Of a stretch of 64,000 nucleotides of DNA, positions 50,357 through 62,010 are shown piece by piece. Source of the DNA: Sesamum alatum (Eukaryota > Streptophyta > Magnoliopsida > Lamiales > Pedaliaceae); contig JACGWO010000008.1 of assembly GCA_034509735.1 (NCBI GenBank), positions 15,511,864-15,575,863 of the forward strand, given 5' to 3'. Within the stretch, counting starts at the first letter, position 1. Each line of letters begins with the position of its first letter. The notes under the pieces are model-generated. The model saw nothing but the letters and a program-made list of their open reading frames with translations. It was not told the DNA's origin and searched no databases. The position numbers and the translations under genes were made by a program.

Positions 50357-50985
50357 GCGCTGAGTGGTGTGTGTGTAGTCGTGTGTGTAGTTGTGTATTT
50401 AAGTGACTAGGTCACTTAACCCACACAAACTCTTCCATGAAGAGTCACCCATGCACACTACAACAACTAGAGGGTTGACCAAGTCTTCACATCTCTAGAC
50501 ACAATCTCGGCCACACATCTCATCATCTCCAAGATCGAATCTCATCCGTCCATTCTCTTTGGGTTTTATGGAATGGACCTATTTAAATCTAATTTAAATA
50601 GTCCAAAGGTCCAAAGGACTTTATGTATTAAATCTAATTTAATACTTAATCCCAAATAAATAATTAATCTAATTAAAAGGAAAAACCCAACATCTCAATT
50701 TCATAAATCCAATTTATGAATTAAGCTCGATTAATCCAATTAATCGATAAAGGCTAATATATCCAAGAAATTAATTTAATCCAATTAAATTAGTTCTTCT
50801 CCCAGAATTAACTCTAAATTAATTTCTTTCACTTTCAGTTGGTCGTGTGTGACTCTTTTGGTTTGCCTTCATCTAGACTTGGGCAAATTTCCGATTATTC
50901 CATAAACGGAATTCGCCCGTCACCATGGGTGGTCGTCTAGAAACAGTTCATGGCACTAGAGACTTGGTGAAAACACGGCGTGTTG
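49846..50985 (-). repeat. Truncated LTR of the Copia A/C lineage
   Basis: It begins (plus strand) TGAAAGTGTGGATGGGCCCGG, the inner end of such LTRs. It contains the (GT)n(GA)n microsatellite and the conserved block (50838-50975). It stops in the middle of the LTR near CACGGCG (about 50,985), so the outer ~900 bp are missing. Confidence 0.8.
50289..50351. repeat. (GT)n(GA)n compound microsatellite in an LTR
   Basis: About 15 GT units (50289-50319) pass directly into about 16 GA units (to 50351), inside the truncated LTR. Confidence 0.95.
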
Positions 50986-51779
50986 ACTTTTGTATTTTTG
51001 TAATATTGATTTTTACATTAAATAACCCATTTACCCTTAAAAAAAAGGTGTGATATAACATGAATAATGGAGGGTCAAATCATGAGACATGTTAGGTGGA
51101 GTAATAAATTAGAATTTTAAGGGTACATCGGGTAAAAAATTAGAAAAGGTGAGGACAAAAGTGGGAACCAAAAAATTATCAAGAGGTGGTGGGCCATACT
51201 GATTACCTAATTCTTGCGGGGAAATCTTCATATGTATCATCCTAATATCACAACTAATACCGGGCTTTGACCATTAATCTCGGGCTTGGGCATTTTGAAG
51301 TAAACACATTACTAGCAAGGATTAGCCATGATATCATGGCTAATCATTGCAAGTAAAGGAGGCCAAAGGGTATTTTTCAAATATCCCTTCCTCCTTTCTC
51401 TCTCCTCTCCATTCTCTCTCTTTCCACCCTAATTTCTTTCCAATTTCTCATTATTTTCTCCCCATCAACCCAAAGATAAACTTTAATATTTTCACCCCAA
51501 ACCCAAATACTACCACTCGCTTAAACACTTAAAAGAAAAACATAACTTTAGACCCATCGTATTATTGGCCTTTCATATTGCTTGCCCAATTACCTGGTAA
51601 CCCCTTATCTAATCTCAACACTTAGCCCAATTATCTTTAGTACGCACACTTGTATCTATATCTACATATTTGTGTCTCTTCCTCCCATGTTGTTGTTTGG
51701 TTTATTTTTTGAAAACACGCCGTTGAGTGTGTTTTTGTGTGTGGAAGTGATGTGGGTTTTGAGTTTGGGCGAATCTTTT
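50986..51779. other. Gene-free stretch with a 36-bp near-perfect palindrome
   Basis: No coding sequence is supported. The inner 26 bp at 51320-51345 are a perfect palindrome centred on ATGAT/ATCAT. With one mismatch the arms extend to 18 bp (51315-51350). The part after 51,350 is pyrimidine-rich and could be the 5' leader of the exon that follows. Confidence 0.6.
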
Positions 51780-52145
51780 ACTCTTTTTGTGTGCTTGCAG
51801 CCGGAAATGTTTCTGTGCTTTGTGGGGGGGGGGGGGGGGGTTCCGGCGAGGCTGCGAAGTGAGAAGGGCAAGAACGAATTTTTGGAAGAGGTTGCTAGGC
51901 GAGGGAGAATGCGACGGTTTAGGTTAAGGTTTCAAAAGTTGTTATCAGACAAGCGCCACCGTGGCCGCCCCAATTTGCAATGGGCGTGTTCGTGGGGGAT
52001 GGATTGGATGAGGCGGCCGCGATGGTAGCAACTTCAGCGCAGGTGAAGAGGGTTGCACTGCAGAAGCAAGCAGATCCTGCTTCGATGGTGGCTGAGGATT
52101 ATGCTAGGAGGTTTGAGTCTAACGATTTGGCGGTGGGAGGTTTTT
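51780..52145 (+). pseudogene. PHD-finger family first-exon fragment, frameshifted
   Basis: Three pieces in different frames resemble the N-terminal region of a plant PHD-finger family: CACSRKCFCALW at about 51,790-51,825, LRSEKGKNEFLEEVA at about 51,852-51,896, and AQVKRVALQKQADPASMVAEDYARRFESNDL at about 52,040-52,130 (quoted here only as a location; the key part is AEDYARRFES). A 17-G run (51824-51840) separates the first two frames. The PHD zinc fingers themselves would lie in later exons that are not in view. A GT donor (GTGGGA) follows at about 52,133. The family match is from memory and moderate. Confidence 0.4.
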
Positions 52146-52662
52146 TTATTGTACTATTCGAGTTGTCATTGCGTATGTATTTCTTGTTCAAAGTTTTAGT
52201 TTTTTGTTTCTGGAGTGTGTGATGTTTGGAGGTTCAAACATTCTCAATTGCTGAATTTGCTCTGTTTCGCTTTCAGGTGTTGATTTGTTTTCTTATTCTG
52301 AAATGTGAGAGTTAATGAGAAGAATTTATTTTGATAAGAATATTTGGTTTGTTACGATTTTTAATGTTCATTTTTGTGAGTTGGGTGTATTATTGCCCGA
52401 CTCTGCACTTGCATTTATCTGTTTGTTCGTCAATTTTGAATGTATTCGACGTGTTGTATTTTATATTTGCGTAATGTTTTTGCATGAATAGGATTTGCTC
52501 TGCTTAGAATTCTGGTCTATTGTCTACATATGTGAAATATTAAGCATGTTCGTCATCACTGATTATTAGTTCCTTTACTAATTTTGTCTTCTAATGGCAA
52601 TGGCAATTCGATGTATTATGGACTCTCTTGCAAATTAAATTTTATGTCTTTACTGGAAAAAA
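52146..52662. other. Intron-like stretch between the PHD-like exon and Copia C
   Basis: T-rich sequence typical of a plant intron, with no recognised exon. Copia C begins at 52663, so if the PHD-like exon belonged to a gene, the element interrupts its first intron. Confidence 0.4.
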
Positions 52663-54325
52663 TGAAAGAATTGGGTATGGTCCGGGAACACAACGGAAGC
52701 GTAAAAAATGTGAATTTAAAGGATAATTTAAAACGGGTTCAACGGGGTGTTCCCTTTGAAGTTCCCGGGCGTTTGGTGTATGTCACAACATAAATTAAAT
52801 AGGAGAAGATGTTGGACAAGTGGCTAAAGGAAGCAAACAAAAAGATACATGAAACGTAAATGAAAACCAACCTTAAGTTCATTGTACGTAGAACAGGTTC
52901 TAGCTTTATTCCCTTTTTGTTTCCTTGTTTCGTTCACTTGAGAGTTCAACGTAGAACTCCTCTAATTTGTCCACACCACACTATAGAATAGATATCCAAT
53001 CTATTGCTAGATAGAAATAGAGAAGTGAAAAAGAAACACTTTCAAAACAACACTATTGATTAATGCTTTTGGAATGTTTTAGTTCAAACCTTTCCAAAAG
53101 GTATGAACACAACAAGGAGAGTTTTTCAGAGAATTTTGGAGAGTATTTTGATGGAAAAATTCGTGCAAGACAAGGCCATACAAGTTATTTGAATGGTTTT
53201 GTGTATGTAGAGTTGTTGAATTCAAAAATTCAACTTCTATATTTAACTTCCAAAGCAACCTACATACACTCACCACTCTCTACATAACCATGCACCATTA
53301 TAGCAAATAAAATCACCCATAAAACCATATAAAGGCTGGTCACATGTGCCTCACATGTCGAGGATTTTAATTCCTCCTTCACTTGCTATAAATTTTATTT
53401 TCCATGGACTAGGACTACTAGTCTTGGACTTTTATTTAATATAATTAAATTAAGTGCAAACAAAGTCCATTGGGCATTAATTAATCCAATTAATCTCAAT
53501 CCAATTGAAGCCCATAAGTTTATTTAATCCAATTAAATAAATATAAGTCTGAACTCTAATTAATTGATCCAATCAATTAATTAATCCAAACTCAATAAAT
53601 TAATCCAATTAAATTAAAGGTTCTAAGTCCAAAAATTAACTAATCCAATTAATTAATTCTTAGACCATCCATCAAATGGATTTCCCAATAAATGATCCAA
53701 TCATTTGTTTTTCTCCTTGAATTAATTTAATCCAATTAAATTAATTTGCTACTTCTAGAATTAATTCCAAATTAATTCTGCCAATTTCATAGTGATTTGT
53801 GTGTGACTCTTTAGGTTCACCCTCAGCTAGCCTTGGATTTGTGTCCAATATAATTGATCAATTAAATCTAATTTAATTAATTGTTTTCCAATTAACCAGT
53901 AATCGAAAAACGCCCATCACCATGGGTGGCCGTCTAGTAACGGTCCATGACACTAGAGACTAGGTGAATGTTGGCGTGAATGTTTTAGGCTCTCGAGTTC
54001 CATACGAGTATGGTCCTTCCATCATCCATCTCCCGGTCCAAGTCTAGGGCAATGGAATGTGGCGTCGGTTCCCATCCTGGACTAGACAACTATGCTCAAT
54101 AACTCGAGACACGTTTGTCTATTGATCGACGCAGGAAACCATTCGCTACTCGACCAATCGCTGTGGCCACAGACTTAAAGAGTTTAAACCATCTCAGAGC
54201 GCATAGGAGACTCGACTATTATATTCTGACAGGTGATGGATCCTATCTTGGAGTCTACTGTCCTCAATACATATTCCGACTGCACTGGGTAAGGCTTATG
54301 ATGAACGTATCCCAATTACGGACAT
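52663..54325 (-). repeat. Copia C 3' LTR, inner part
   Basis: Matches the right-hand LTR from 62011 on nearly base for base (GAATTGGGTA, CAACACAACGGAAGC, GGTGTTCCCTTTGAAGTT). It breaks at the GACAT target of the nested solo LTR and resumes at 56332. Confidence 0.92.
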
Positions 54326-55772
54326 TGTTAGAATAGGTGACCATATAGCCAATCTTGGCGAGCAAAATATAACCTATGTCTATACAATTTCAGTGTTTTG
54401 ATAAACTATTAATGAATAAAGAAGTGAAATTCATTCTGGCATTACTTTGTTTGCGTTCACTTTACTGCTTTATATCTATCTGTTCACTACGCAAACAAAG
54501 CCCACGGATTGAAAACCTATTTCGGGGATTGGGACTACGCTTGGAGGTAGGTCCATGAAATCAGTCCCGCCGAATCAGTCCGGAAATCTCCAAGTCAAGG
54601 AATTTCGAAAATGGGTACCGAGATTCCCCTTGAGACTTGCACTAAGCATCTGCTGTCATATTTCATCGACGTGTGACGAAGGTCGTCTAAGCAGTGTTAG
54701 TAGGTTAGCCTTCTAGGGAGCAGCTGACTGAGGTGACTCGCGGGAACCGTCTTAAGGAGGACCTTGAGTAGGGTCAGCCAGGTATGACGTGTATTCCCGG
54801 TTCCAACGGTACAGGCCAAGTCCTTTGACTTGAGGAACTGCTGAGTTTACCTGTATATCAGGTCTATATCTTAAATATGGTGAGAGATTGCCAAGAAGCA
54901 CTTGAGTAGTCATAAGCCATGTCTAGTGCAGCTCTGGTGTACAGAGTGACAGTAGTTTCCAAGAAAGGATCTATCTCCTGTCAAAGGCATTGACAGTTGA
55001 GTCTCACGTATGCTCTGTGTCTTGTCCCTAAAATCTGTGGCCACAGTAACTGAACAGAAGGGAAGGTTTCCCTTGCGGCATTTAGTAAGGACAGACCGAC
55101 ACTTAGGTCCAAAATGGGTACCTGCATTTTCCGTGCCCTAGACCCTAAGTGGTGAGACCGTAGACAGAAGGACAAGTGTACTGTTAGAGCCTAAATGTTC
55201 ATCCCCGAAATTTCACCTAGTCTCTAGTGTCATGGACCGTTGCTAGATGGCCACCCATGGTAACGGACGGATTCTAGGAATCCGACCAAGTCTAGCTGAA
55301 AGGTGAACCTAAAAGTCACACACAATCCACACACATCAAGTATATAATTTAGAATTAAATATTGGAGAAAAGGAATGATTAAATTGGATTTAATCGGGTC
55401 CTTTTATTTTCTTGGAGAATTAATTCCTTTTATTTGATAAAAGGGATTAATCTAATAAATTAGATTTATTAGAGAATTAATTTAATGGCCTTAGAATAAA
55501 TATTTATATTCATTATATTTATTTATTTGGCCTTTGGAATATTTAATAGGATTTAAATATTCCATTAAAATCAAATTAATGGTTGAGATGGAAAGGGAGA
55601 GATGGATGGCTAGGATTAATTTGACTAGGTCAAATACTACCTTGACTAGGACTTTGACTAGGTCAAAATCCTAGTCAAAATAGACCTCTTTAGAGTTGGA
55701 GTTTAAAGAGGATTAAACTCCTCCTCAATATATAGTCCTAGCCTTTCACTATTTGAGAAGTGATGAAATTCC

Positions 55773-55811
<39 letters not shown>

Positions 55812-56331
55812 GGCTCTCTCCTCTCTCCCTCTCGTCCGCCCACTCTCTCTCTCTATCTCTCTCACAAGAAAATATTTTTCTTGTTCTTTTGTTCTTGGAA
55901 CAATTGAACTTAGGAGAATTAATATCGTTAATCAATAACGTGTTATTAATTCATCCTCTCCAAAATATACTTGTTCGTTCGCTAGTACGACGTGCAAGAT
56001 ACGTGGGTGGATTGTGTGTTATAATTTGGAGAATCTCACGTACGAGATTTGGTGCAAAACGGGGAACAACGCGAGTACCGGTTAGAAGACGAAAACGACA
56101 ATCGGTAGGTTCCGATTTAATTTTTCGTCCCTCTTTATTTTTAATCCTATGGCCTCCATGATTTCTTTTATGCTTTTAATTCATGAGATACACCGAACGC
56201 CCGAGAAACTTCAAGGGTACACCCCTTGAACGTGTTCTTTTATTTTATTAAAGCATGTTTAAATTTTTGTATATATTTTATACCGCGCTTCCGCATTCGC
56301 GCTAATTCCCGGGACGATCCACAATCTTTCA
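54326..56331 (+). repeat. Solo LTR nested in the Copia C 3' LTR
   Basis: The 2,006-bp LTR begins TGTTAGAATAGGTGACC and ends ATCTTTCA, with a perfect duplication GACAT (54321-54325 and 56332-56336). The uninterrupted site can be read in the right-hand LTR at about 63,663. It contains the conserved block (55200-55325) and an (AC)n run (55774-55809). It is in opposite orientation to Copia C. Confidence 0.95.
55774..55809. repeat. (AC)18 microsatellite in the solo LTR
   Basis: Eighteen AC units followed by a CT-rich tract, about 40 bases downstream of an AATATATAG TATA-like box in the LTR. Confidence 0.97.
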
Positions 56332-56889
56332 GACATCTCTTGCCAAACCCTAGATACAACCTTCATATGCATGTGACTGCCATGATTCCTCAAGTCGAGG
56401 ACTAATCTCGTTCTATCGGAGCCGGGAATTTCAGCCATACCGACCAAGCCTCCAAGGCTTCCATATGACGATTCCCGCGAGTCAGTTCAGTCAGCTGACA
56501 CCCTTATCAACTAACCCACTAATATTGCATAGACGTCCAACATTTATCGCCGATGAAACACGACACTCATCTTATGAATGCAATCCTTAGTGCAAGTCTG
56601 TATAGGACCCTCGATGCCTATCTCGAGGTCCTCCACTTGGAACGTTTCAGACCAACCATCAGAAGTTGGTTTCATAGCTGCCATCCAATGCGCAACCCAA
56701 CTACATGGGTTATCCAATTGGTCTGTGGGCATTTGTTGTGACGTTAAAATACTGTTTAACGTAATCAGTAAGCACAACAAACACATAGTGCCACGAATGA
56801 ATACTTACTACATTCATCAAGTCAATATTACTTTAATAAAGATTGCTAAATAGTACCCAACTGCCAATCCAAATTGGCTTTCTATTCAC
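56332..56889 (-). repeat. Copia C 3' LTR, outer part
   Basis: Continues the LTR from 54325 after the nested insertion and ends CCTATTCTAACA, which is TGTTAGAATAGG on the minus strand. The two parts add up to about 2.2 kb, the same as Copia A LTRs. Confidence 0.92.
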
Positions 56890-59210
56890 CTATTCTAACA
56901 ATCTCCCACTTGACCTAAAGCCAATCACCCATGTCGCTTAAACTTATCTGAGCATGAATAATCTGTGATATCCGGCTCGGTTTCACGGGTCTACCTTATC
57001 TCTGCCAAGATGATTCGGTCCAACCGCACATCACCTCTTTATACCATTGCTCTAAGCAAATGGTACTGTCTAAGAATTTTCCTGGATCCGTGATGAGATC
57101 TCGGTCCTTTAGCTTGTGCTATAGCCATGTTGTTATCCTCCAAGGTAACTACTGGCTTTGCCGTGCTAGGCACCACACCCAACCATTGGATGTGGTTTTT
57201 CGTCCTAACCACTCTCCGGAGCAACTTTTAAAGTTACCATACATTCAACTTTCATGGTCCGTCGTGATATCCCGCTTGAAACCTTTCCAAGCCACCACCT
57301 TACCATTAAGCCTGAATATATGTTCATACTGAGACTAGATATTATTCACATGATATTGGAAGCTAGTATTGCTATAGCCTTCCAGAATCAACTCTCCATA
57401 GAACGTGCATGAAGAACACTTCTTTAGCCCTTATTCAGGTATTAAAGATTGTTCTCAATAGCAGTCTACTGCCTCTTTGGTACACACCCGATTTCTGTCG
57501 TTACGCCCAAAGCATACACAACATCAGGTCCAATGCACCAAATAGCATACCCATGTTGCCTACGGAAAAGACGTAGGGGATGTCAAATACCTAAGCTTCC
57601 TCATTAGTCAACCTTGACTGAGTCTTGGACAGCTTAACCTTATATACAGGAATCCAATTCCTTTCATGGAGAATTGCGTGAATAACGTTCGTGTTTCAGT
57701 ATTTCCTAATATCTTAATCATTCCAAATGAATAAGACGTTACACACTTTAAACACTAGGAACACAACTAAAGTCCCACTGACCCTCAAGCTCATTACTGA
57801 TCGAGTCATACCCCGTATGAACTCATCAAAACGAATATTCCAGTTACATGGAGTTCCAAAACTAGTTTGAATTCCACGTCGAATCACACGGCTCCAAGCC
57901 ATTGATTCGATCCAATGTCCAACATTGCTTCTCCTTATGTCTTTTGGATTATAATCCACTTGACTGGACTGACCCAGAAGCCTATACCTCTCACATATCT
58001 AAGATATTCTGGTCATCCTTAGGAGAACTGGAATATAGTCAGTGAGCAAACTTGATTTCGAATGATGTTTGAAATATCGTACTGAGGTGTCGCTCTACTT
58101 GATTCCTCAAGGAGCTACTCCTCACACCGGTTATCCTCTGAAATCCAATTTCCCTTAGGACAACACATAAACCTGTGCAAACCTAGTTTGCCTTCTACTA
58201 GTCCCTTAACGTATGCAAGACCATCCCACATACTCAAGTACTTTGTAGGATACATGCTTGCCATGCCATATCCAATATGACATCTAGGCCACGATCTTTA
58301 GAAAGTGCCATGTTTTACAACTTGGTTACTATCTTAAGAACATGCTCAGATGGGCTAAGGTAGTTCAGTGAAACACCGATCGAACCATGTCCAACAAGGT
58401 TCGATTCCTCCCTTATCAGAGATGCCGTTCAATTGTGGCATTTCAGGGAGAATTCCACTGAGTGAGAATTCCATTCCCATTTAGATACATCAAGAGCTCC
58501 CACTTAATACACACCACTCGATCCAATCGAAGGTTAATTTTGCAACCAGTTCGGTTCCCACTTCAAATCTGATTCCCTGAACCTTCCAAAGGTCCTTAAA
58601 CTTGTGAACCCTCTACTGGTCTTGTGTTTTACGTGACCCATAGACCAAATCTGACTGGATCCAATCCAACAGACCACTAGCAAGCATACTTTGTCCTACA
58701 AAGAGCTTCTTGGCCATCTTCCTGCTTAGGAAGGACTTGCAAGCTAGTAGGCTCAAATTGTCTATCTCTAGACTCGTTGAATCTACTAACCTCCTTATCC
58801 TAACTAGAGGAATGTGACCCAGCTTAGCATGCTAAATCTATGAGTTTATCTTGATTATCCATTTTATCATTTGTTTTGAGCATTCATAATCTAATTATGG
58901 GATAGTATTGAAATAATTATGCAAACAACCTAACAGACAAGAATAACCATTCTTTGTCAAATAAAAGAAACTTTCATTGATCAAAAACATGTAATCTTTA
59001 TTGTCCAACAATAGAAAAACATAATTTGATCATGCTAGGTTACATAATTGTGACCTATCAACTCTATCCTAACATGATCATTAATAGCTAAGCCTTACTA
59101 GTCCTATAGCTTCTATGGCAATAGCCCAGCCATTGCCTAGTTCTAGAACCATCTCCGCCTTAGCCTTCTACTCCTTTCCATCACCTGCAAACTATTTGAA
59201 GATATGAGCT
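56890..59210 (-). pseudogene. Copia C pol, heavily decayed and shortened
   Basis: Fragments on the minus strand include the protease start WVLDT (about 59,230), pre-integrase HIS-like sequence near 58,800-58,860, a GISDKGGIEP-type integrase piece near 58,400, RT pieces (NIRFDEFIRG at about 57,800-57,840) and RNase H (DNNMAIAQAKGPRSHH at about 57,100-57,150). Stops are very frequent. The distance from gag to LTR, 2.3 kb, is shorter than the 3 kb in Copia A, so there are internal deletions. Confidence 0.75.
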
Positions 59211-60127
59211 CTACAGTTGGTATCTAATACCCAAGAGTAGAATAATAATCATGTTAAAGCTCAAATCAAATATACCTTGGTTGGAGTGGAGTTTAGGACA
59301 CTCTCTCTTCCAATGCCCCTTTTCACGACAATATATGGAAACATATTTTGGAATCCTTGACTGCCGAACTGCCTTCCTCTTTCCTTTGCCCATGCCCAGC
59401 ATGGCAACATGAGCGCTCTGTGCGCTTGCAGCGGCTGATTCTATCTTACCCTTCTTCCTCCTCCAGCGTCCGGCCCCTTTGCCTTTCGCTCTTGGGGTCG
59501 AAGCCTCCCCCACCAATACCGACGGTGCAGACTTTTCAATCGTTGCCTCGTATTAGACCAACATGTTCATCAACTCATGAAGGTCTTTTTGAAGCCCATT
59601 CATGTTATAGTTAATGATAAACGGGTCAAAGGAGGGAGGAAGAGACTGAAGGATCACGTCGATGTACGTTTCTTTTCTAAGATCAGCTCGGAGGTCTTTG
59701 AGCTTATCCACTAGGGATAGTATCATCACTCCATGTTGGTGTACAGACGACCCTTCTGTCATCTTAGCTCCGAAAAATACCTTCGTCCCAGCATATCTAA
59801 TATGCCGGTCCGGTACCGCATAAACATCTTTCATGCGGAGCATTATCGACCTGACATCATCCAACCGATCATACTGTTTCTGGATCTCATTAGTCATGGA
59901 TGCCAGTATGATGTTCCGGACCTTGCGGTTGTCCTCCTGCCATTCAGTGAACGTCAAACGCTCTTCTGAAAAGGACCCCTCCGGCAAGACCTGTGAAGAG
60001 GTTTATCCAGAACGTAAACCTGGTTTTCGAAATCGAGGACAATCCTCAGATTTCGCAGCCAATTATTATAGTTTGTTCCGTCAAATTTATTAGTCTCAAG
60101 AATTAGAACGAGTGGATTCTAAGACAT
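59211..60127 (-). pseudogene. Copia C gag
   Basis: It starts at an ATG at 60127 equivalent to that of Copia A, but the third codon is TAG. It continues with ILETNKFDGTNYNNWLRNLR, then a 144-codon frame (59,987-59,553), a frame break near 59,550, and a zinc knuckle CREKGHWKREC at about 59,300-59,340. The second Cys pair differs slightly from Copia A (IYCREKGHW). Inactive. Confidence 0.85.
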
Positions 60128-61997
60128 CTACATTGAAAATGTAAAGCAGAAATTTAGTAGATTATTATATATTGAATTCAAGTTAAGATTTGGTCTTTAG
60201 TCAGTAACCCCTCGTCTATTTCTTCAAAAAGCCCACCACTCTCAAGTGGGGTTTTCGGAAAACCATTTCCTAGTGGGCTTGGAGTCCACAAACGCAATTC
60301 TCCATGCCCCGCTTTTACGATTCACATCGGAAAGGCTTTGTGGGAGGTATCCAATACCATTCTCATCCAATGAGATCCCCAAGATATTTTACCTCGCTTC
60401 TTCACATAATCCCGAGGACTCCAAGCGAATCATGTTACTTAGTGTTAGGCTCGACCCATCAACCAAATGAATATCTCAACTATCGCCCCCCACGACTCGT
60501 GAGACAGGGAAATAGGAGCATATTCCATTCGTTCACAACAACAGTGCAACTTTCTTCCATTCCAAACGTGCCACGACTCGTGAGACCACGAATAGGTGAA
60601 AGTAGCTTCCTCACTACATTGCTATGGATGGAAGGCTTGGAATAATCAAACCATTTGATTTTAATTCCATTTTGGGCTTAATATTTACTTGGACCTTCCA
60701 AGTGAGAGTTATAGTTTATTAAGACCGAGACCTCATCATTATTAGTATTTTGCATGCTCAAGTTTTAAACATTCAACACAATACAATGCATTCCAAACAC
60801 ACCATACATCAAAGCATAAAACATAAACACATGCAAAATAAGCCTAGCACGCCCCTGTTAGGATGATCACAAGCCCAATCCTAAGTGATCCATTGAGCCC
60901 GCAGTGGATCAATGGTCAAACTATGGTAGGCCTACACTATTACAATTTTTACATCCCATTATCATTCTAATGGGGCCTTGTAAAATCCTCCTTTGTTCTT
61001 CTTGACCTTCCACCGTGGGCTCCGTCCACCGGACCTTCATCTCCTTGGAAGCTTACATTAATAAAATAAAGCCTCACAACCTAATCTATTCTCACTACAA
61101 CTTAAAAGAAACCCTAATCATAAGTCGGGGGAGTACATTAAAAGGGAGGAAGAAAGCCTTCTTATTCCAAGGCTAAAAACGAAAGAAGGAATAAAAACAA
61201 AGAGGCACCCAGGCCTCACACAACAATAAATTAAACCATACATAGGCCAATGGACTAGTGATCATCCTTATTGTTTATCAAATAAACAACAACAAAACAC
61301 ATTTATATCAAATATAAACATGCCAAGCATATAAATACATCCCATGCATTTATAAATAGATATCCAATATCTAAAACAATAAACATAATAAAATGCAGAA
61401 AATATCATATTAATAAGGAAATTAAAAATATGGATATCAACTATACATCCAATGTACAAACAAGTTTTTGTTTAGAAACCATTTCCAAAATAATCCAAGA
61501 AAAAATAATTTTAGAAAAATCCAATTTAACTAAAAACTAAAATACGCCAAAATTAATAATTTCATAAAACTAGCAGAAATCAGGAAAATCCAATTTTCTG
61601 GAAAAATAGGAAAAAATGGCACAAAATAGTGCTGCCGTCCGGTCGTCCCAGACGACCGTGCGCACACGCGCAGGCGCCCCTACCTGTGAGCCGGAAGCTT
61701 AGCATCGCGCGCCTGCTGCCCCTGCCGGGCGGCCGACACCGTCTTTCACCAAATTTTCCTTTTTTTTTTTTAATAAATTTATGCTATAAAACTGAAACAT
61801 AAACATGCATTTAAAGAAAATTCAATTCTCAAAAAATGCATGGATATCCATAATTTCAAAAGCAAAATTAACACATTTTCTACACATATTATCATGTTTT
61901 AAACCCATAAATCATACTTTCCAAAAGCAATTTAAACATGCTGTTCATGCTTAACACACAAAAACATGTTAATCCTATAGCCACCACGCCGAACCGG
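60128..61997 (-). other. Copia C leader, PBS-proximal region
   Basis: This is the untranslated part between PBS and gag. The segment at 60,200-60,700 is related to the Copia A leader. A GC-rich island at about 61,625-61,745 stands out in AT-rich surroundings and corresponds in position to the GC island of Copia A. No gene is supported. Confidence 0.7.
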
Positions 61998-62009
61998 GCT
62001 CTGATACCA
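61998..62009 (-). promoter_or_regulatory. Copia C primer-binding site
   Basis: Minus-strand TGGTATCAGAGC, complementary to the 3' end of initiator tRNA-Met, lies one base from the 5' LTR end at 62011. Unlike Copia A there is a single copy. Confidence 0.92.
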
Positions 62010-62010
62010 C

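Noticed and set aside
55760..56161. 133-codon frame starting with a His-Thr repeat
   Set aside because: It is the translation of the (AC)18 microsatellite and flanking solo LTR, not a gene.
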